From: Anodontia alba | Taxonomy: Eukaryota; Mollusca; Bivalvia; Lucinida; Lucinidae | Reading direction: 5' to 3' | Length of the DNA stretch: 64,000 nucleotides | Assembly: GCA_964016985.1 (NCBI GenBank) | Contig: OZ024830.1 | Span: 78,257,852 to 78,321,851 of the forward strand | The notes under the pieces: model-generated | The model's input: the letters and a program-made list of their open reading frames with translations, nothing else | What the model was told of the DNA's origin: nothing | Database searches by the model: none | In this document: piece by piece, positions 31,320 through 41,728 of the stretch | Layout: each line of letters opens with the position of its first letter | How positions within the stretch are numbered: position 1 is the stretch's first letter | Translations under genes and position numbers: made by a program

Positions 31320-31541
31320 CTCTTTCCCGGCTATTGGCGATATTGTCTGCTGATAATCTTTGCAAATAGTTTAGACCCAGGCCCGACAAAATGTCCAGCC
31401 TGATCTGGGTCCAAACTGTTTGACACTCTGGTGGTATTCCTGAAAGATTTTTTTGAAAAAAAAAAAAGTTAATTTTTAAAAAACAATCTACAGATGACAA
31501 AACAGCATGCAAAATTACCCAGCATGCAAAGAGTTTGAGGG
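31320..31541 (+). mobile_element. Family W hairpin MITE with TTAA flanks
   Basis: TTAA at 31316-31319 and 31542-31545. Ends CTCTTTCCCGGCTATTGGC and TGCAAAGAGTTTGAGGG. The core GCAAATAGTTTAGACCC ... GGGTCCAAACTGTTTG is of the shared A/B/C type. Further repeats GTCTGCTG and ACCCAGCATGCAAAGAG recall E ends. Confidence 0.7.
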
Positions 31542-31545
31542 TTAA

Positions 31546-32099
31546 GGCAGGATTCAAGTGTCCTTTCTCTCAGACTGGGTAAAAGTCCCACAAATAAGGA
31601 GCAACATCTCAGTATTTATTGGATTTACACTCTTCAATTCAGCACAACAGAGGAGTAAGAATAAATCTGTGCCATCACTACTAAACCATTAGAGCTGTGT
31701 CATGGGAAAAGAGCCATTACAGCATTATGCGAACTCTATTAGCTGAATATGCTTGATCTTGTGACTGTCATTTATAGCCGGTCACATTACAAACTGTTTT
31801 TGTTTCACATACTTCTTAAAAAAAAAAAAATGAAAAAGACTAGCGCTAAATGTGGCTTTTGCAGGAGGATTTGACAATTTGTAATGATGCATCTACCATT
31901 TGTGCACATTTATCACTAGAAGTTGTTTAAGTCCACAATGTTGGCATTTGAGTCTGCATAATTGGCACAGGAGCCTATTTGATCAGATAGGAGCGAGAAA
32001 CAGAAAGTGATGAAATTTGACTGCGATTTTATAGAACTATTATACTGATCGGCTTTGAATGTGAACAAACAAAAGTTTGTGATAAAGTATGTTTCCTCC
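31546..32099. other. No recognised gene
   Basis: A 71-codon minus-strand frame (31916-32131) shows no family resemblance. An A-run lies at 31818-31830. Confidence 0.4.
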
Positions 32100-32420
32100 A
32101 TTGTCAGACAACCTACTGTCGCTTTCGACATCCTTTGGAAAGACGGTTTTTTTTCTTCGGAGTTTTATTCTAAATGGAAAAAATTGACTAGTGATTGACA
32201 ATGTATCTTTTCAGAAACAATTTGTCATTTCTGTTCCTGTGCTTACTTTTCAAATATTTTCAGCAAATTTAATTTTATGGCCAAAGATGAGTGACTTATA
32301 GTAAATTGTATTTTTGGAACTTTTACACAAAAAAAAAATATTTTATTGCTGTTCCTCACAAATTTTAAATTATTGATGATCCATAAAAATATTGTGAAAA
32401 TTTCACAAAGTTTGAACAAG
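32100..32420 (+). repeat. Dispersed repeat O, copy 1
   Basis: About 70 percent similar by eye to 42322-42639: CTTTCGACATC ... GGAAAGACG, CAGAAACAATTTGTCATTTC, TTTAATTTTATGGCC and AATATTGTGAAAATTTC occur in the same order and spacing. Confidence 0.75.
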
Positions 32421-32475
32421 TGGAACTTGTTGAAAATCTGCATCCAACTACCTACCCTGTCGATGTTTTCATGCT

Positions 32476-32739
32476 TTGCAGCCAATTTTACAATGGGAAA
32501 AAATGAAAATCTTCGAATTTTTTAAAACCAAGGACTGGAATAAAACTTTTTGTGCAGGTAGTTGCGACAAATGGGTTTGCATTTTTAATCATGCTAAAAG
32601 TTTGCAAGTTTACTTCTTCTGTGTAAAGTGCTGCAAAAAACTGACTTTTCCAACAGATGTCGAAAGGAGAGTAGAACTAAAGGATAGTCTTGAGATGCCC
32701 TCAAATAGGTCTACCCCACAAAAGCGTGTATTGATGTGA
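32476..32739 (+). CDS. Unrecognised Cys-rich reading frame
   Basis: An 87-codon frame from ATG to TGA lies just downstream of repeat O. It is lysine-rich at the start (EKMKIFEFFKTKDW) and has five cysteines in FCAGSCDKWVC and FFCVKCCKKL, suggestive of a metal-binding fold but matching no motif I know. It may be a TE-derived zinc-finger remnant or chance. The matching downstream sequence is not present at the second O copy. Confidence 0.25.
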   Translation: MQPILQWEKMKIFEFFKTKDWNKTFCAGSCDKWVCIFNHAKSLQVYFFCVKCCKKLTFPTDVERRVELKDSLEMPSNRSTPQKRVLM

Positions 32740-32752
32740 TCTGCAGGGTAAG

Positions 32753-33211
32753 ATTGGCACGATTAATCAGATAATCGATTAATTGATGGATAAATACCAC
32801 AAAAATGATTATCATTACAGATTTGCTAAAAATCGAGAATTTGATTTCTGTGTCTGTTACTTTACCGTATTTACCCTTAGTTTTCAGACACCTCAACTCC
32901 TAACCATACTTCATCTAAAATTTGAACAAGTACAATTTACTACCCACTTTAGTGTCTTAAATAGCTGGATGAGTGGCAAACAGTGTAGACCCTGATGAGA
33001 CGTCGCGTTTGCGGTGTCTCATCTGGGTCTACACTGTTTGCTCATGCCTGTCTAGCCAAATGCATACAGTAAAGTATAACATATGGTAAGAGTCATGCTC
33101 AGTCAGATAGGTAAAATTATTACAAAATCTTCAGTGATTACTAATCGATTATCAATCATAATGGCAGCACTGATATTCGATTATTATTTCAGCTGGGATT
33201 AGCCAGCCTTA
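32753..33211. mobile_element. Candidate insertion X flanked by 12-bp direct repeats
   Basis: CTGCAGGGTAAG is present at 32741-32752 and 33212-33223. Between are ATTAATCAGATAATCG-type repeats (32763-32790) and CGATTATTATTTCAGC near the right end, with a family C element in the middle. The direct repeats look like a target duplication; the element class is unknown. Confidence 0.5.
32862..33075 (+). mobile_element. Family C MITE, full length
   Basis: TTACCGTATTTACCCTTAG, CATCTAAAATTTGAACAAG, core GGCAAACAGTGTAGACCC ... GGGTCTACACTGTTTGC with loop GACGTCGCGTTTGCGG, then ATGCCTGTCTAGCC. Inserted within X. Confidence 0.8.
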
Positions 33212-33387
33212 CTGCAGGGTAAGGGATTTAACAGTAGGCATCAGTATCTGCTAATGCTATGTTATGAATACCAAGAGCGTGACTTCAGTATTTATTATTG
33301 TTTTGCTGAAGATGATTGGCGTAATCTTTCATAGCATGAAAATTAATGAACATGAGTTGGCAGGAATTTCTTCTCTGCAGTGCCGCA

Positions 33388-33578
33388 TAGCTATAGATAA
33401 GAGGGCGTATCCACACAATATTTTTCTCACTTCTCCATGAAAACATATGTTGTGGGTATTCATTAGAAGTGCCTTGCTGAGGCGCTTCTAATGAGTAGCA
33501 CAACATAATTTTTTGTTGAGAAATAAGAAAAACATAAGTACTTTTCAGTAGCACAAAAAGTGCCTTATCTGAAGCTGT
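33388..33578 (-). mobile_element. Family D MITE
   Basis: Ends TAGCTATAGATAAGAGGGC and TGCCTTATCTGAAGCTG; complete arms and a GCCTTGCTGAGGCGCTTC loop. Confidence 0.8.
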
Positions 33579-33613
33579 AGTAGTAACATACTACCGTTGA
33601 CATACTTATAAAC

Positions 33614-33820
33614 TACCGTAATAACCCTTAGTATTGGGACACCTCTACTTACCATACTTGTCCTAAAATTTGAAATAGTCCATTCTACTACCTCTTAATG
33701 TGTATTGTTGTATGTATAGCAAACAGTGTAGACCCTGATCAGATGCCACATTCTGTGGCATCTGATCTGGGTCTACACTATTTGCAAAGACCTATCTGTC
33801 CCAATTCTTAGGGTTAATAT
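33614..33820 (+). mobile_element. Family C MITE, full length
   Basis: ACCGTAATAACCCTTAGTAT to CCCAATTCTTAGGGTTAAT. Core hairpin GCAAACAGTGTAGACCC / GGGTCTACACTATTTGC around GATGCCACATTCTGTGGCAT. The best reference copy for the family. Confidence 0.85.
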
Positions 33821-33871
33821 AGAAAACATAATTAGGGTAACAATGCAGTAACATGGATAGATGTAAAGATA

Positions 33872-34033
33872 TAAATATTTTTCATGAGACTGCAAGAAAA
33901 GTAGGCACTTCAGAGGAGTACATCTACATGTTTTTCGTGGCTCACTGAGGTACTTCTAATGATTACCCACAACGTATGTTTTTGTGGAGAAATAAAACGA
34001 ATATTAAAAGAAATATACCTTGTCTAGACCGTA
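33872..34033. mobile_element. Family D MITE, degraded
   Basis: ATAAATATTTTTCATGAG left; ACTTCTAATGATTACCCAC and GGAGAAATAAAACG right. Confidence 0.52.
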
Positions 34034-34084
34034 TGTTGTTGGCAGAGCTTTGTATCTTCACCTGTATAGTACATATTGTCTGTT

Positions 34085-34290
34085 TTGCACTCAGGGTAAA
34101 AATTTCAGCAGACGACATTTTGGAATATTTTTCTTATTTTGTCTAGAAAATAGACTTTGACATTTCATGCAAATTGTCTCCTGAGGAAGGAGACAATTTG
34201 AATGATATGTCAAAGCCTATTTTCTGGAAAAAATAAAAAAATAATATTATCAATTTGTGGTCTGTTGAGCATGCCCAGAGAGTGGTAAAG
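34085..34290. mobile_element. Family E hairpin MITE
   Basis: TTGCACTCAGGGTAAAAATT, CAGCAGACGACATTTTGG, arms CATGCAAATTGTCTCC / GGAGACAATTTGAATG and AGAGAGTGGTAAAGG. The right flank TTATAA is a decayed TTAA-type site. Confidence 0.75.
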
Positions 34291-34353
34291 GTTATAATAG
34301 AATGCATAGCTCCAGGTAAGGTACATTTTTCAGCCAAGAAGTATTTGTATTTT

Positions 34354-36138
34354 TAGCTCACCTGAGCAAAAGCTCAGGGTGAGCTATTGTCATCACCCTA
34401 TGTCCGTCGTTTGTCGTCAACAATTAGTTTGTTAACACTCTAGAGGTCACAGTTTTGACCCAATCTTGATGAAACTTGGTCAGAATGTTTGCCTTTATGA
34501 AATCTAGGTCAAGTTCGATACTGGGTTACTTGGGGTCAAAAACTAGGTCACCAGGTCAAATCAAAGGAAAAACTTAATACTCTACAGGTCATAGTTTTGA
34601 CCCAATCTTGATGAAACTTGCTCAAAATGTTTGCCTCTATTAAATCTAGGTCAGGTTCAAAACTGGGTCACCTGGGGTCAAAAACTAGGTCACCGGGCCA
34701 GATCAGCAGAAAACCTTGTTAACACTCTAGCGGTCACATTTTTGAAGCAATCATCATGAATCTTGGTCAATATATTTGTCTTGATGATTTCTAGGTCAAA
34801 TTCGAAACTGGGTCTCCTGGGGTCAAAAACTAGGTCACCTGGCCAGATCAGCAGAAAACCTTGTTAACACTCTAGCAGTCACATTTTTGAAGCAATCATC
34901 ATGAATCTTGCTCAATATGTTTGTCTTGATGATTTCTAGGTCAAGTTCAAAACTGGGTCACTTGGGGTCAAAAACTAGGTCACCGGGCCAGATCAGCAGA
35001 AAACCTTGTTAACACTCTAGCAGTCACATTTTTGAAGCAATCATCATGAATCTTGCTCATTATGTTTGTCTTGATGAATTCTAGGTCAAGTTCGAAACTG
35101 GGTCACCTGCGGTCAAAAACTAGGTCACCGGGCCAGATCAGCAGAAAACCTTGTTAACACTCTAGCGGTCACATTTTTGAAGCAATCATCATGAATCTTG
35201 CTCAATATGTTTGTCTTGATGATTTCTAGGCGAAGTTCGAAACTGGGTCACTTGGGGTCAAAAACTAGGTCACCGGGCCAGATCAGCAGAAAACCTTGTT
35301 AACACTCTAGCGGTCACATTTTTGAAGCAATCATCATGAATCTTGCTCAAAATGTTTGTCTTGATGATTTATAGGTCCAGTTTGAAACTGGGTCACTTGG
35401 AGTCAAAAACTAGGTCACCGGGCCAAATCAGCAGAAAACCTTGTTAACACTCTAGCGGTCACATTTTTGAAGCAATCATCATGAATCTTGCTCAAAATAT
35501 TTGTCTTGATGATTTCTATGTCAGGTTCGAAACTGGGTCATGTGGTGTCAAAAACTAGGTCACCAGGCCAAACCAGCAGAAAACCTTGTTAACACTCTAG
35601 CGGTCACATTTTTGAAGCAATTATCATGAATCTTGCTCAAAATGTTTATCTTGATGAGTTCTAGGATATGTTTGAAACTGGGTCACTTGGGGTCAAAAAC
35701 TAGGTCACCGGGCCAAATCAGCAGAAAACCTTGTTAACACTCTAGCGGTCACATTTTTGAAACAGTCATCATGAATCTGGCTCAAAATGTTTGTCTTGAT
35801 GATTTCTAGGTCAAGTTCGAAATTGGAACACCTGGGGTAAAAAAACTAGGTCACCTGGCCAAATCAGCGTAAAATCTTGTTATCACTCTAGTGGTCACAT
35901 TTTTCAAGCAGTCATCATGAATCTTGCACAAAATGTTTGTCGTGATGAGTTCTAGGTCAAGTTCGAAACTGGGTCACTTGGTGTCAAAAACTAGGTCACC
36001 GGGCCAAATCAGCAGAAAACTTTGTTATAATCATTTTGAACTTTGATCAGAATGTTTGCCTTGATCAGTTCTAGATCAGGCTCTCAAAGTGCTATGTTGC
36101 TCAGGTGAGCATTACAGGGCCATCATGGCTCTCTTGTT
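34354..36138 (+). mobile_element. HINE-like element with terminal hairpins
   Basis: It begins with hairpin TAGCTCACCTGAGC-AAAA-GCTCAGGGTGAGCTA and ends GCTCAGGTGAGC plus a second hairpin GGGCCATCATGGCTC and CTCTTGTT. The outer GCTCACCTGAGC pair is inverted across 1.75 kb. It lies between T-rich bases of D. Subterminal inverted repeats, an internal satellite array and a 3' stem-loop match Helentron-associated elements; no Rep/helicase frame is present. Confidence 0.68.
34430..36050 (+). repeat. Tandem array of 144-bp units (11+)
   Basis: Each unit has GTTAACACTCTAGCGGTCAC, TTTTTGAAGCAATCATCATG and AACTGGGTCACTTGGGGTC. Unit starts step by about 144 bp from 34722 to 35874. The first two and last two units are the most diverged, the middle ones nearly identical. 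Confidence 0.92.
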
Positions 36139-36278
36139 CTTATTTCTCCTCAAATACATATGTTGTGGGTACACATTAGAAGTGCCTCACAGAGGCACTT
36201 CTAATGAGTACCCACAACATATGTTTACATGGATGATTAAGAAAAATGTTCATCTGAATACATGTTTTATCTGGAGCT

Positions 36279-36644
36279 CTGGAATATTTGCTCCATATCA
36301 TGGGGGGAAATGTGCAGTTCTAGATCTGTAAATAATGATGACCCAGATCTACCCAGCCTGGTCAGAGTCTTCCCTGTTGACCTATATAACTGCGATATCC
36401 TTATGGTTCTGCCATTCAACAGGAATAGCTCATGTCAGACTGCATGGATGCACAACTGCACCTTGGTTTTGCGCATAACACACCTTTTCCAGCAAAATGG
36501 TTCAGTGGTATCTACCTGTCGTCTGTTGATGATGGTACCTAGTGTGAGGATACATACATCAACCGAATTTTGTTTACTGTCAGTATATTTCATCTACTCA
36601 TGATAGAAGCCAAGATTTTTCGAGGTTGAGAAGTGCATTTTAGT
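36279..36644. other. No assigned feature
   Basis: A 113-codon plus frame (36262-36603) begins inside the D element and shows no recognisable domain; treated as chance. Confidence 0.35.
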
Positions 36645-36824
36645 TGCATTGCATGCAACTGGTTAAATATTCACAAGACAATATTTTGAAGTATTTTGTA
36701 TTTTTCACAGAAAAGAGGGCTTGAATATCTCATGACATTTCCATGGAATTTCAAGCCCTATTTTCTGGGAAAAATAAGAAACAAATGTCATTTTTTTGTC
36801 TGTTGATTTTTCCCAGAGTGCAGA
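36645..36824. mobile_element. Family E' MITE
   Basis: TTGCATTGCATGCAACTGG, GGGCTTGAATATCTCATG / CATGGAATTTCAAGCCC arms, TTTTCCCAGAGTGCAGAAGG right end. Confidence 0.6.
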
Positions 36825-36940
36825 AGGTTTAATATGCCTGGTAATACAGGTTTAATATGCCTGGTAATACAGGTTTAATATGCCTGGTAATACAGGTTTA
36901 ATATGCCTGGTAATACAGGTTTAATATGCCTGGTAAATAC
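36825..36940 (+). repeat. 23-bp tandem repeat, 5 units
   Basis: AGGTTTAATATGCCTGGTAA plus TAC, repeated five times; the first four are identical and the last has one inserted A. It lies exactly between two E' hairpins. Confidence 0.93.
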
Positions 36941-36949
36941 TGCAGTAGA

Positions 36950-37118
36950 CAACACTTTGATTTTCTCTCAGAGAAAGTATGGCTTGATATTTTATGTGAA
37001 TTGTGGGAAATGTCTGCTATGCAGACAATTCACATAAAATGTCAAGCCTTATTTTTTTTCTGGAAATTAAAAACAATCAGAATATGATCTGCTACAGGTG
37101 TGTTTGCCGCTTTAAGTG
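36950..37118. mobile_element. Family E' MITE
   Basis: CAGTAGACAACACTTTGATT, arms GCTTGATATTTTATGTGAAT / ATTCACATAAAATGTCAAGC around GTCTGCTATGCAGAC, right CCGCTTTAAGTGTTAA. Confidence 0.68.
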
Positions 37119-37279
37119 TTAAGACTGCTGTTAAAGTATTTTACATCACATCAGCAGTCTTACTGTCATTTGGAGATAGTGATGTGATGAGAACATGGTA
37201 AATGGTCTATGCAAGGACATACTGTACAGTTGTTGACAAAGATACAGTAAGTGGAACTGGAACCTGTGGCTGCTAGAGC

Positions 37280-39130
37280 AGACAAACACAGACATAGCAT
37301 CAGGACATAGCAAATCAGGACTGTCACTCAAACTGATAGCTAGATCCAGATGATGACACATTAGCAAGGGCAGACTGTGACACAAATCTTAACCAGACCT
37401 AAACCCTGACACACAGGACATTGGGACTGATACAAACCTATAACCAGACCAAGTCCATGATACATAAGTTAGGCTGTGACACAAACCTAAACTCAGCCAC
37501 AAGACTTGACACATAGCAAATACAGACTGTGACACAAACCTATATCCTGACCCAGACAATGACACACAGCAACTACAAACTTACTCAAACCTATTACCGC
37601 ACCCAAACCATGACACATAGCAAATTCAGACTGTGGCATAAACCAGTAACCAGACCTAGACCATGACGCATAGCAAGTCCAGACTGTAACACGGACCTAT
37701 AACCAAACTTAGACCATGAAACATAGAAACTCCAGGCTGATCCAAACTTAAACCAGACCCAAACTATGACACAAAGCAATCCAGACTGTGACACAAACCT
37801 ATAACCAGACCTAGATATTGACACATAACAAGTCAGGATTGTGACACAACCTATAACCAGACCCAGATAATGACACATAACAAGTCCAGACTGTGACACA
37901 AACCTATATCCAGTATGTGCCATGACTAATGGCAACTTCAGACTATGACACAAACATGTAATCATACCCAAACCAGGACAAATAACAAGTCCAGACTATG
38001 ACAAATCTATAATCAGACCCATTTCTTGATTCATAAAGCAAGTCCAGAGTGATGCAAACCTGTATGCAGTTCCAGAATATGATACATAGCAGGCCCAGTC
38101 TGTAACACAAATCTTTACCCAGACACAGACCTTGACACAGCAAGTCCAGACTGTGACACAACCCTATATCCAGTATGTGCCATGACTAATGGCAACTGCA
38201 GACTGTGACACAAACATGTAATCATACCCAAACCAGGACAAATAACAAGTCCAGATTTTGACAAATCTATAATCAGACCCATTTCTTGACACATAAAGCA
38301 AGTCCAGAGTGATGCAAACCTGTATCCAGATCAAGAATATGATACATAGCAGGCCAAGTCTGTAACACAAATCTTTACCCAGACACAGACCTTGACACAG
38401 CAAATCCAGACTGTGACACAAACCTATAATCAGCCACACATAAACCATAACATATTGCAAGCCCAGACTGTGAAATTTTTAACCAGAATGAGACCATGAC
38501 ACATAGCAAGTTCTGACATGACACAAACCTATAACCAGACCCAATTCATGACACATAGCAAGTCTAGACTGGCACACAAATCTACACCCTTTAGTAGACC
38601 AGGATACATAGCATGTCCAGACTGATATACAAACTTTAACCAGACCCAGTAGCAAGTCCAGACTGAGGCACAAACCTATAACCAGAACCAGGTCATCACA
38701 CATTGCAAGTCTAGACTGTGACACAAACTGTACCCTTTGGTAGACCATGATACCTAGCATGCCCAGACTGGTAAACAAACCAGTAACCAGACCCAGTTGG
38801 CAGTAGCAAGTCCAGACTGTGGCATAAACCTATAACCAGACCCAGTCCATGATACTTATATAGCAAATCCAGATTGAGATAAAAGCAATAACCAGACCGA
38901 GCCTGTGATTCATAGCAGGACAGACCCAAGCAAGTCCAGATGGTGACCATGATTCAAAGCAAGTCCAGACTGTGACACAAATCTATAACCAGATCCAGAC
39001 TGTTATACATAGCAAGTCCAGACTGTGACACAAACCCATAACCAGACCAGTCCTTGACACATAGCAATTCCAGACTGGCACAAATCTATAAGACCCATCA
39101 GTGACTCATTGTAAGCCCATAATGGGATGC
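37280..39130 (+). repeat. 52-bp satellite array, about 35 units
   Basis: Consensus pieces are AGCAAGTCCAGACTGTGACA, CAAACCTATAACCAGACCC and GACCATGACACAT. Many units are diverged or shortened. The segment from 37901 recurs from 38161, offset 260 bp = 5 x 52, as a recent block duplication. Long minus-strand frames rich in CHSLDLL and GYRFVSQS are by-products of the repeat. Confidence 0.93.
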
Positions 39131-39418
39131 AAATCTATTAACAGACTGTTCAGTCTATTTCCAACTGTTTTTCTGGATCTGGAGCCTTCAAATTGCCTGG
39201 ACATAGTTGCTCTTTTATGCATTAAAGATATTGATTTTCAATATGAATTCACTTATAATTCAAAGTTGCAGACAAAGACTTTATGGAATTTGTTTTCCCT
39301 ACAGGAAATGTTCTAAAACTTCGAACAGAACAAAAATAATGACGCCTACATTTCCCATTAGTTAAAAGGGAAATTAACCAGTTTTGCAAAGGGAGGCAAT
39401 CAGATTGCTTCCGTCATT
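39131..39418. other. No recognised feature
   Basis: Mixed sequence after the satellite, with no element ends. Confidence 0.35.
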
Positions 39419-39500
39419 TTTAGCTCACCTGAATACAAAGTGCTCAAGGGTGAGCTTCTGTGATTGGTCAGTGTCTATCGTCTGCCATGCAGTAATCCCC
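39419..39500 (+). mobile_element. Left end of a HINE-like element
   Basis: TTTTTAGCTCACCTGAATAC ... GTGCTCAAGGGTGAGCTTC is the same type of opening hairpin as at 34354; no array follows. Confidence 0.55.
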
Positions 39501-39579
39501 CCATCCCACCTCCCCACCCCCCATCAAGTATTCTTCCTTAAAGATTGATATGGGAGCTAATTTGGATATAACAAAAATC

Positions 39580-40380
39580 ACAGGAGCTTCACTTTTGTTT
39601 CAAACTGGTTTCCCAGTTTGTTGTTGTGCGGATGTTTAAGGCCATCAGGCACCCAAGGCACATAGAGGCAGCAGGGATTGTGTTATGTACATGCATTTTT
39701 GTACAGCCTTGCTTTCATGGCTCACCCATGCACACCTGGTGCCACTGTCTGTCACCAAGTACCTCCCTGTCTGCTTTTTTCTCAACTCAGGGCACGTTGA
39801 GTACGAGCTAGGTGTACTAATGGTCTGAAAACTGTCCCAACCTGAGCAGAATTCGAATCCATGATATCCTGATTTTCTCAGACTGATGTTTTGATTATTA
39901 TATTGTCTGTAAAATTAATTAGATTTAAGTTTTCTGATGTTCTAAGTTTCATGAAAATAATTCCTGCTCTCACTAAGGTTTTGAAGAAGGTGCACTCTCA
40001 TTGTGAAAGAAGTATACATGCTTATCATAAAAATACATAAGAATACAAATATACAAAAAAAAAAACAAAAAAAAACTTTCAATGTAATTAGATTATGATG
40101 ACTATTTAATTGATAAGATTTTTTACTTCCCTTGACCTAACTTGACTATGCAGCCTAGTAAGAAAATGACATTCATGTACTAAGACAATATTTTCTCCTA
40201 TAATATGTTATTGCACAGTCCCCAGTAGAATTTTATAGCAAACTAGAGACAGCTAAATTTCTTTTTGGAAGTATTTATAGACAAGAAAAAGTAAAGTTAT
40301 CTCAAAATCAGCTCCAGTATCAGCCTTTAATAAGTCCTCTGTAAATAATTCTCCAAAACTCCAGCATTTGAGGTAAAAAA
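39580..40380 (-). repeat. Dispersed repeat Y, copy 1
   Basis: Matches 54655-55202 in order: TTCACTTTTGTTTCAAACTG, CTAAGTTTCATGAAAAT, GAGGTTTTGAAGAA-like, TTGACCTAACTTGACTATG and CAGCCTAGTAAGAAA. An extra segment (about 39627-39880) is absent from the other copy. On the minus strand near 40262-40375 a peptide similar to that of copy 2 can be read. Confidence 0.7.
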
Positions 40381-40389
40381 ATATTGATG

Positions 40390-40766
40390 GCTCCAAAGCC
40401 AAAAAATATTTATCTTTTTTTTATTTTTCCACAAATACATATTTTGTGGGTACTCCTTAGAAGCCCCTTGCCGAGGCATTTCTAATGAATACCCAGAACA
40501 TGTTTAACCCTTGTCATGTTGAATAAATTAAGACATCACGCCCATTTCTAATTTTCAGCCAATCAAATTACTTGATCCAGATTGTTGATATAAATTCACA
40601 TACTTAATGGCAAACAGTGCAGATCCAGATCAGTTGGCTTCTTCAGAAGCCAACTGATCTGGATCTACACAGTTTGCAAAGGCAGGGTATATCCGCATTC
40701 AGCAGGACAAGGGTTAAGTGGAAAAATCAATAAATGTATTTATCAGGAAACTCCTCTTGTCTGGAG
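40390..40766 (+). mobile_element. Family D MITE split by family A
   Basis: GGCTCCAAAGCC, ACATATTTTGTGGGTACTCC and ATGAATACCCAGAACATG lie left; TGGAAAAATCAATAAATG and CTTGTCTGGAGCTATAC lie right of the A insertion. Confidence 0.75.
40508..40713 (+). mobile_element. Family A hairpin MITE inside D
   Basis: TTAA at 40504-40507 and 40714-40717. All 206 bp are present; hairpin arms are near perfect. Its insertion into the second arm of D shows A was active after D. Confidence 0.88.
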
Positions 40767-40792
40767 CTATACTGCAACCTGTATTGTTATTC

Positions 40793-41418
40793 AGCCAAAA
40801 AATATTTTCCTTTATTTTTCCATAAAAACATTGAGCACTTCTAATGAGAACCCACAACATATGCTTTCATCATCATGGACAAATAAATCTGGATACTTCT
40901 CTTATCTGGTGCTTTACTGGAACATTAAAACATATGTTGTGGTTACTCATTAGAAGTGCCCCACTGAGACATGACTGGCTGCTCGTTAGAAGTGCCTCAG
41001 GGAGGCATGGCTAAGAAGTACCCACAACATATGTTTTTTGGTGAAATAAGAAAAATATCAATACTTGAAAATACATGAAAACATGTTGTGGTTACTCATT
41101 AGAAGCACCTCACCAAGACATAAGAAGTGTCCACAGAAACATATGTTGTGGGTGCACATTAGAAGTGCCTCAGCGAGGCACTTCTAATGAGTACCCACAA
41201 CAAATGTTTTTTGTGTAAAAATAAGAAAAATATATCAATACTTGAAAATACATGAAAACATGTTGTGGGGCTACTCATTAGATGTGCCTCACTTGGACAT
41301 GTTGTGGGGCAATTCTCATTAGTACCCACAACATACCTTATTTTGGAGAAATAAGAAAAAAATATTATCTGGATGATGTAAGAAAAACATTTATCTGGCT
41401 AGATCTACTTCTCTGGAG
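40793..41418 (+). mobile_element. Cluster of rearranged family D hairpins
   Basis: At least four D cores follow each other (near 40835, 40930, 41085 and 41130, with a further partial at 41260). They share repeated linkers AAAATATCAATACTTGAAAA and TACATGAAAACATGTTGTGG, so part of the cluster arose by tandem duplication. The last D end (TCTCTGGAGCTG, 41411) is about 30 bp before the PHKG exon acceptor. Confidence 0.75.
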
Positions 41419-41449
41419 CTGTTCTGGAACCTGTATTGTTTTATTGCAG

Positions 41450-41636
41450 GATGACCTTGGAAGCAGCAAGTGATGGAAAGAGACACTAATCCTATACCTT
41501 CAGTACCATTCTCCAGCTGCATTCTATAAAACCAGGATTATTGACTTCAGCCATGGAACATATATGAGTGTTTGTGTGTAGTAGTGATTGTATCAGGAAT
41601 CTTTAGAATCTCAATATCATCATCAGCATCATTACC
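41450..41636 (+). other. Predicted 5'UTR part of the PHKG exon
   Basis: TGTATTGTTTTATTGCAG (ending 41449) is a good polypyrimidine-AG acceptor, so the exon probably starts at 41450 with non-coding sequence. The region contains in-frame stops and short upstream ATGs (for example GGATGACC at 41450), and no long upstream frame. An upstream first exon is implied but not seen. Confidence 0.6.
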
Positions 41637-41728
41637 ATGGCAAAAGACGAGGTGGATGCAGATTTGCCGGCGAGAGATACAGCGAAGGAGTTCTATGCCA
41701 AGTATGAACCAAAAGAGGTTCTAGGCAG
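41637..41728 (+). CDS. PHKG: Phosphorylase kinase gamma catalytic subunit, first coding exon
   Basis: The gamma subunit is the Ser/Thr kinase that phosphorylates and activates glycogen phosphorylase, within the (alpha-beta-gamma-delta)4 holoenzyme in the cytosol (family knowledge). ATG at 41637 has a strong context (ACCATGG). Thirty codons plus 2 nt encode an acidic leader followed by AKEFYAKYEPKEVLG, closely matching the N-terminus of animal PHKG1/PHKG2, where the next residues are R-G-V-S-S of the glycine-rich ATP loop. The exon stops at AG|GTAAGG (41728/41729), splitting the Arg codon as expected before that loop. The kinase domain exons were not found downstream, so the intron is probably very long or they lie outside the window. 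Paralogue (G1 or G2) is not assignable, since molluscs usually have one. Confidence 0.88.

Larger units (their letters stand above)
34306..36278 (+). mobile_element. Family D MITE split by a 1.8-kb array element
   Basis: TAGCTCCAGGTAAGGTAC and AGCCAAGAAGTATTTG lie left of the insert; CTTATTTCTCCTCAAATAC, perfect central arms and TTTTATCTGGAGCTC lie right of it. Confidence 0.8.

Noticed and set aside
36262..36603. 113-codon plus-strand frame with several Cys
   Set aside because: It starts in a D element and has no recognisable domain or donor site; possible but unsupported.
37594..38950. Long minus-strand frames with CHSLDLL / GYRFVSQS repeats
   Set aside because: They are translations of the 52-bp satellite; periodicity and frame changes follow the repeat, with no domain.
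37280..39130. CRISPR-like repeat array
   Set aside because: Units are contiguous 52-mers without unique spacers and the context is eukaryotic.
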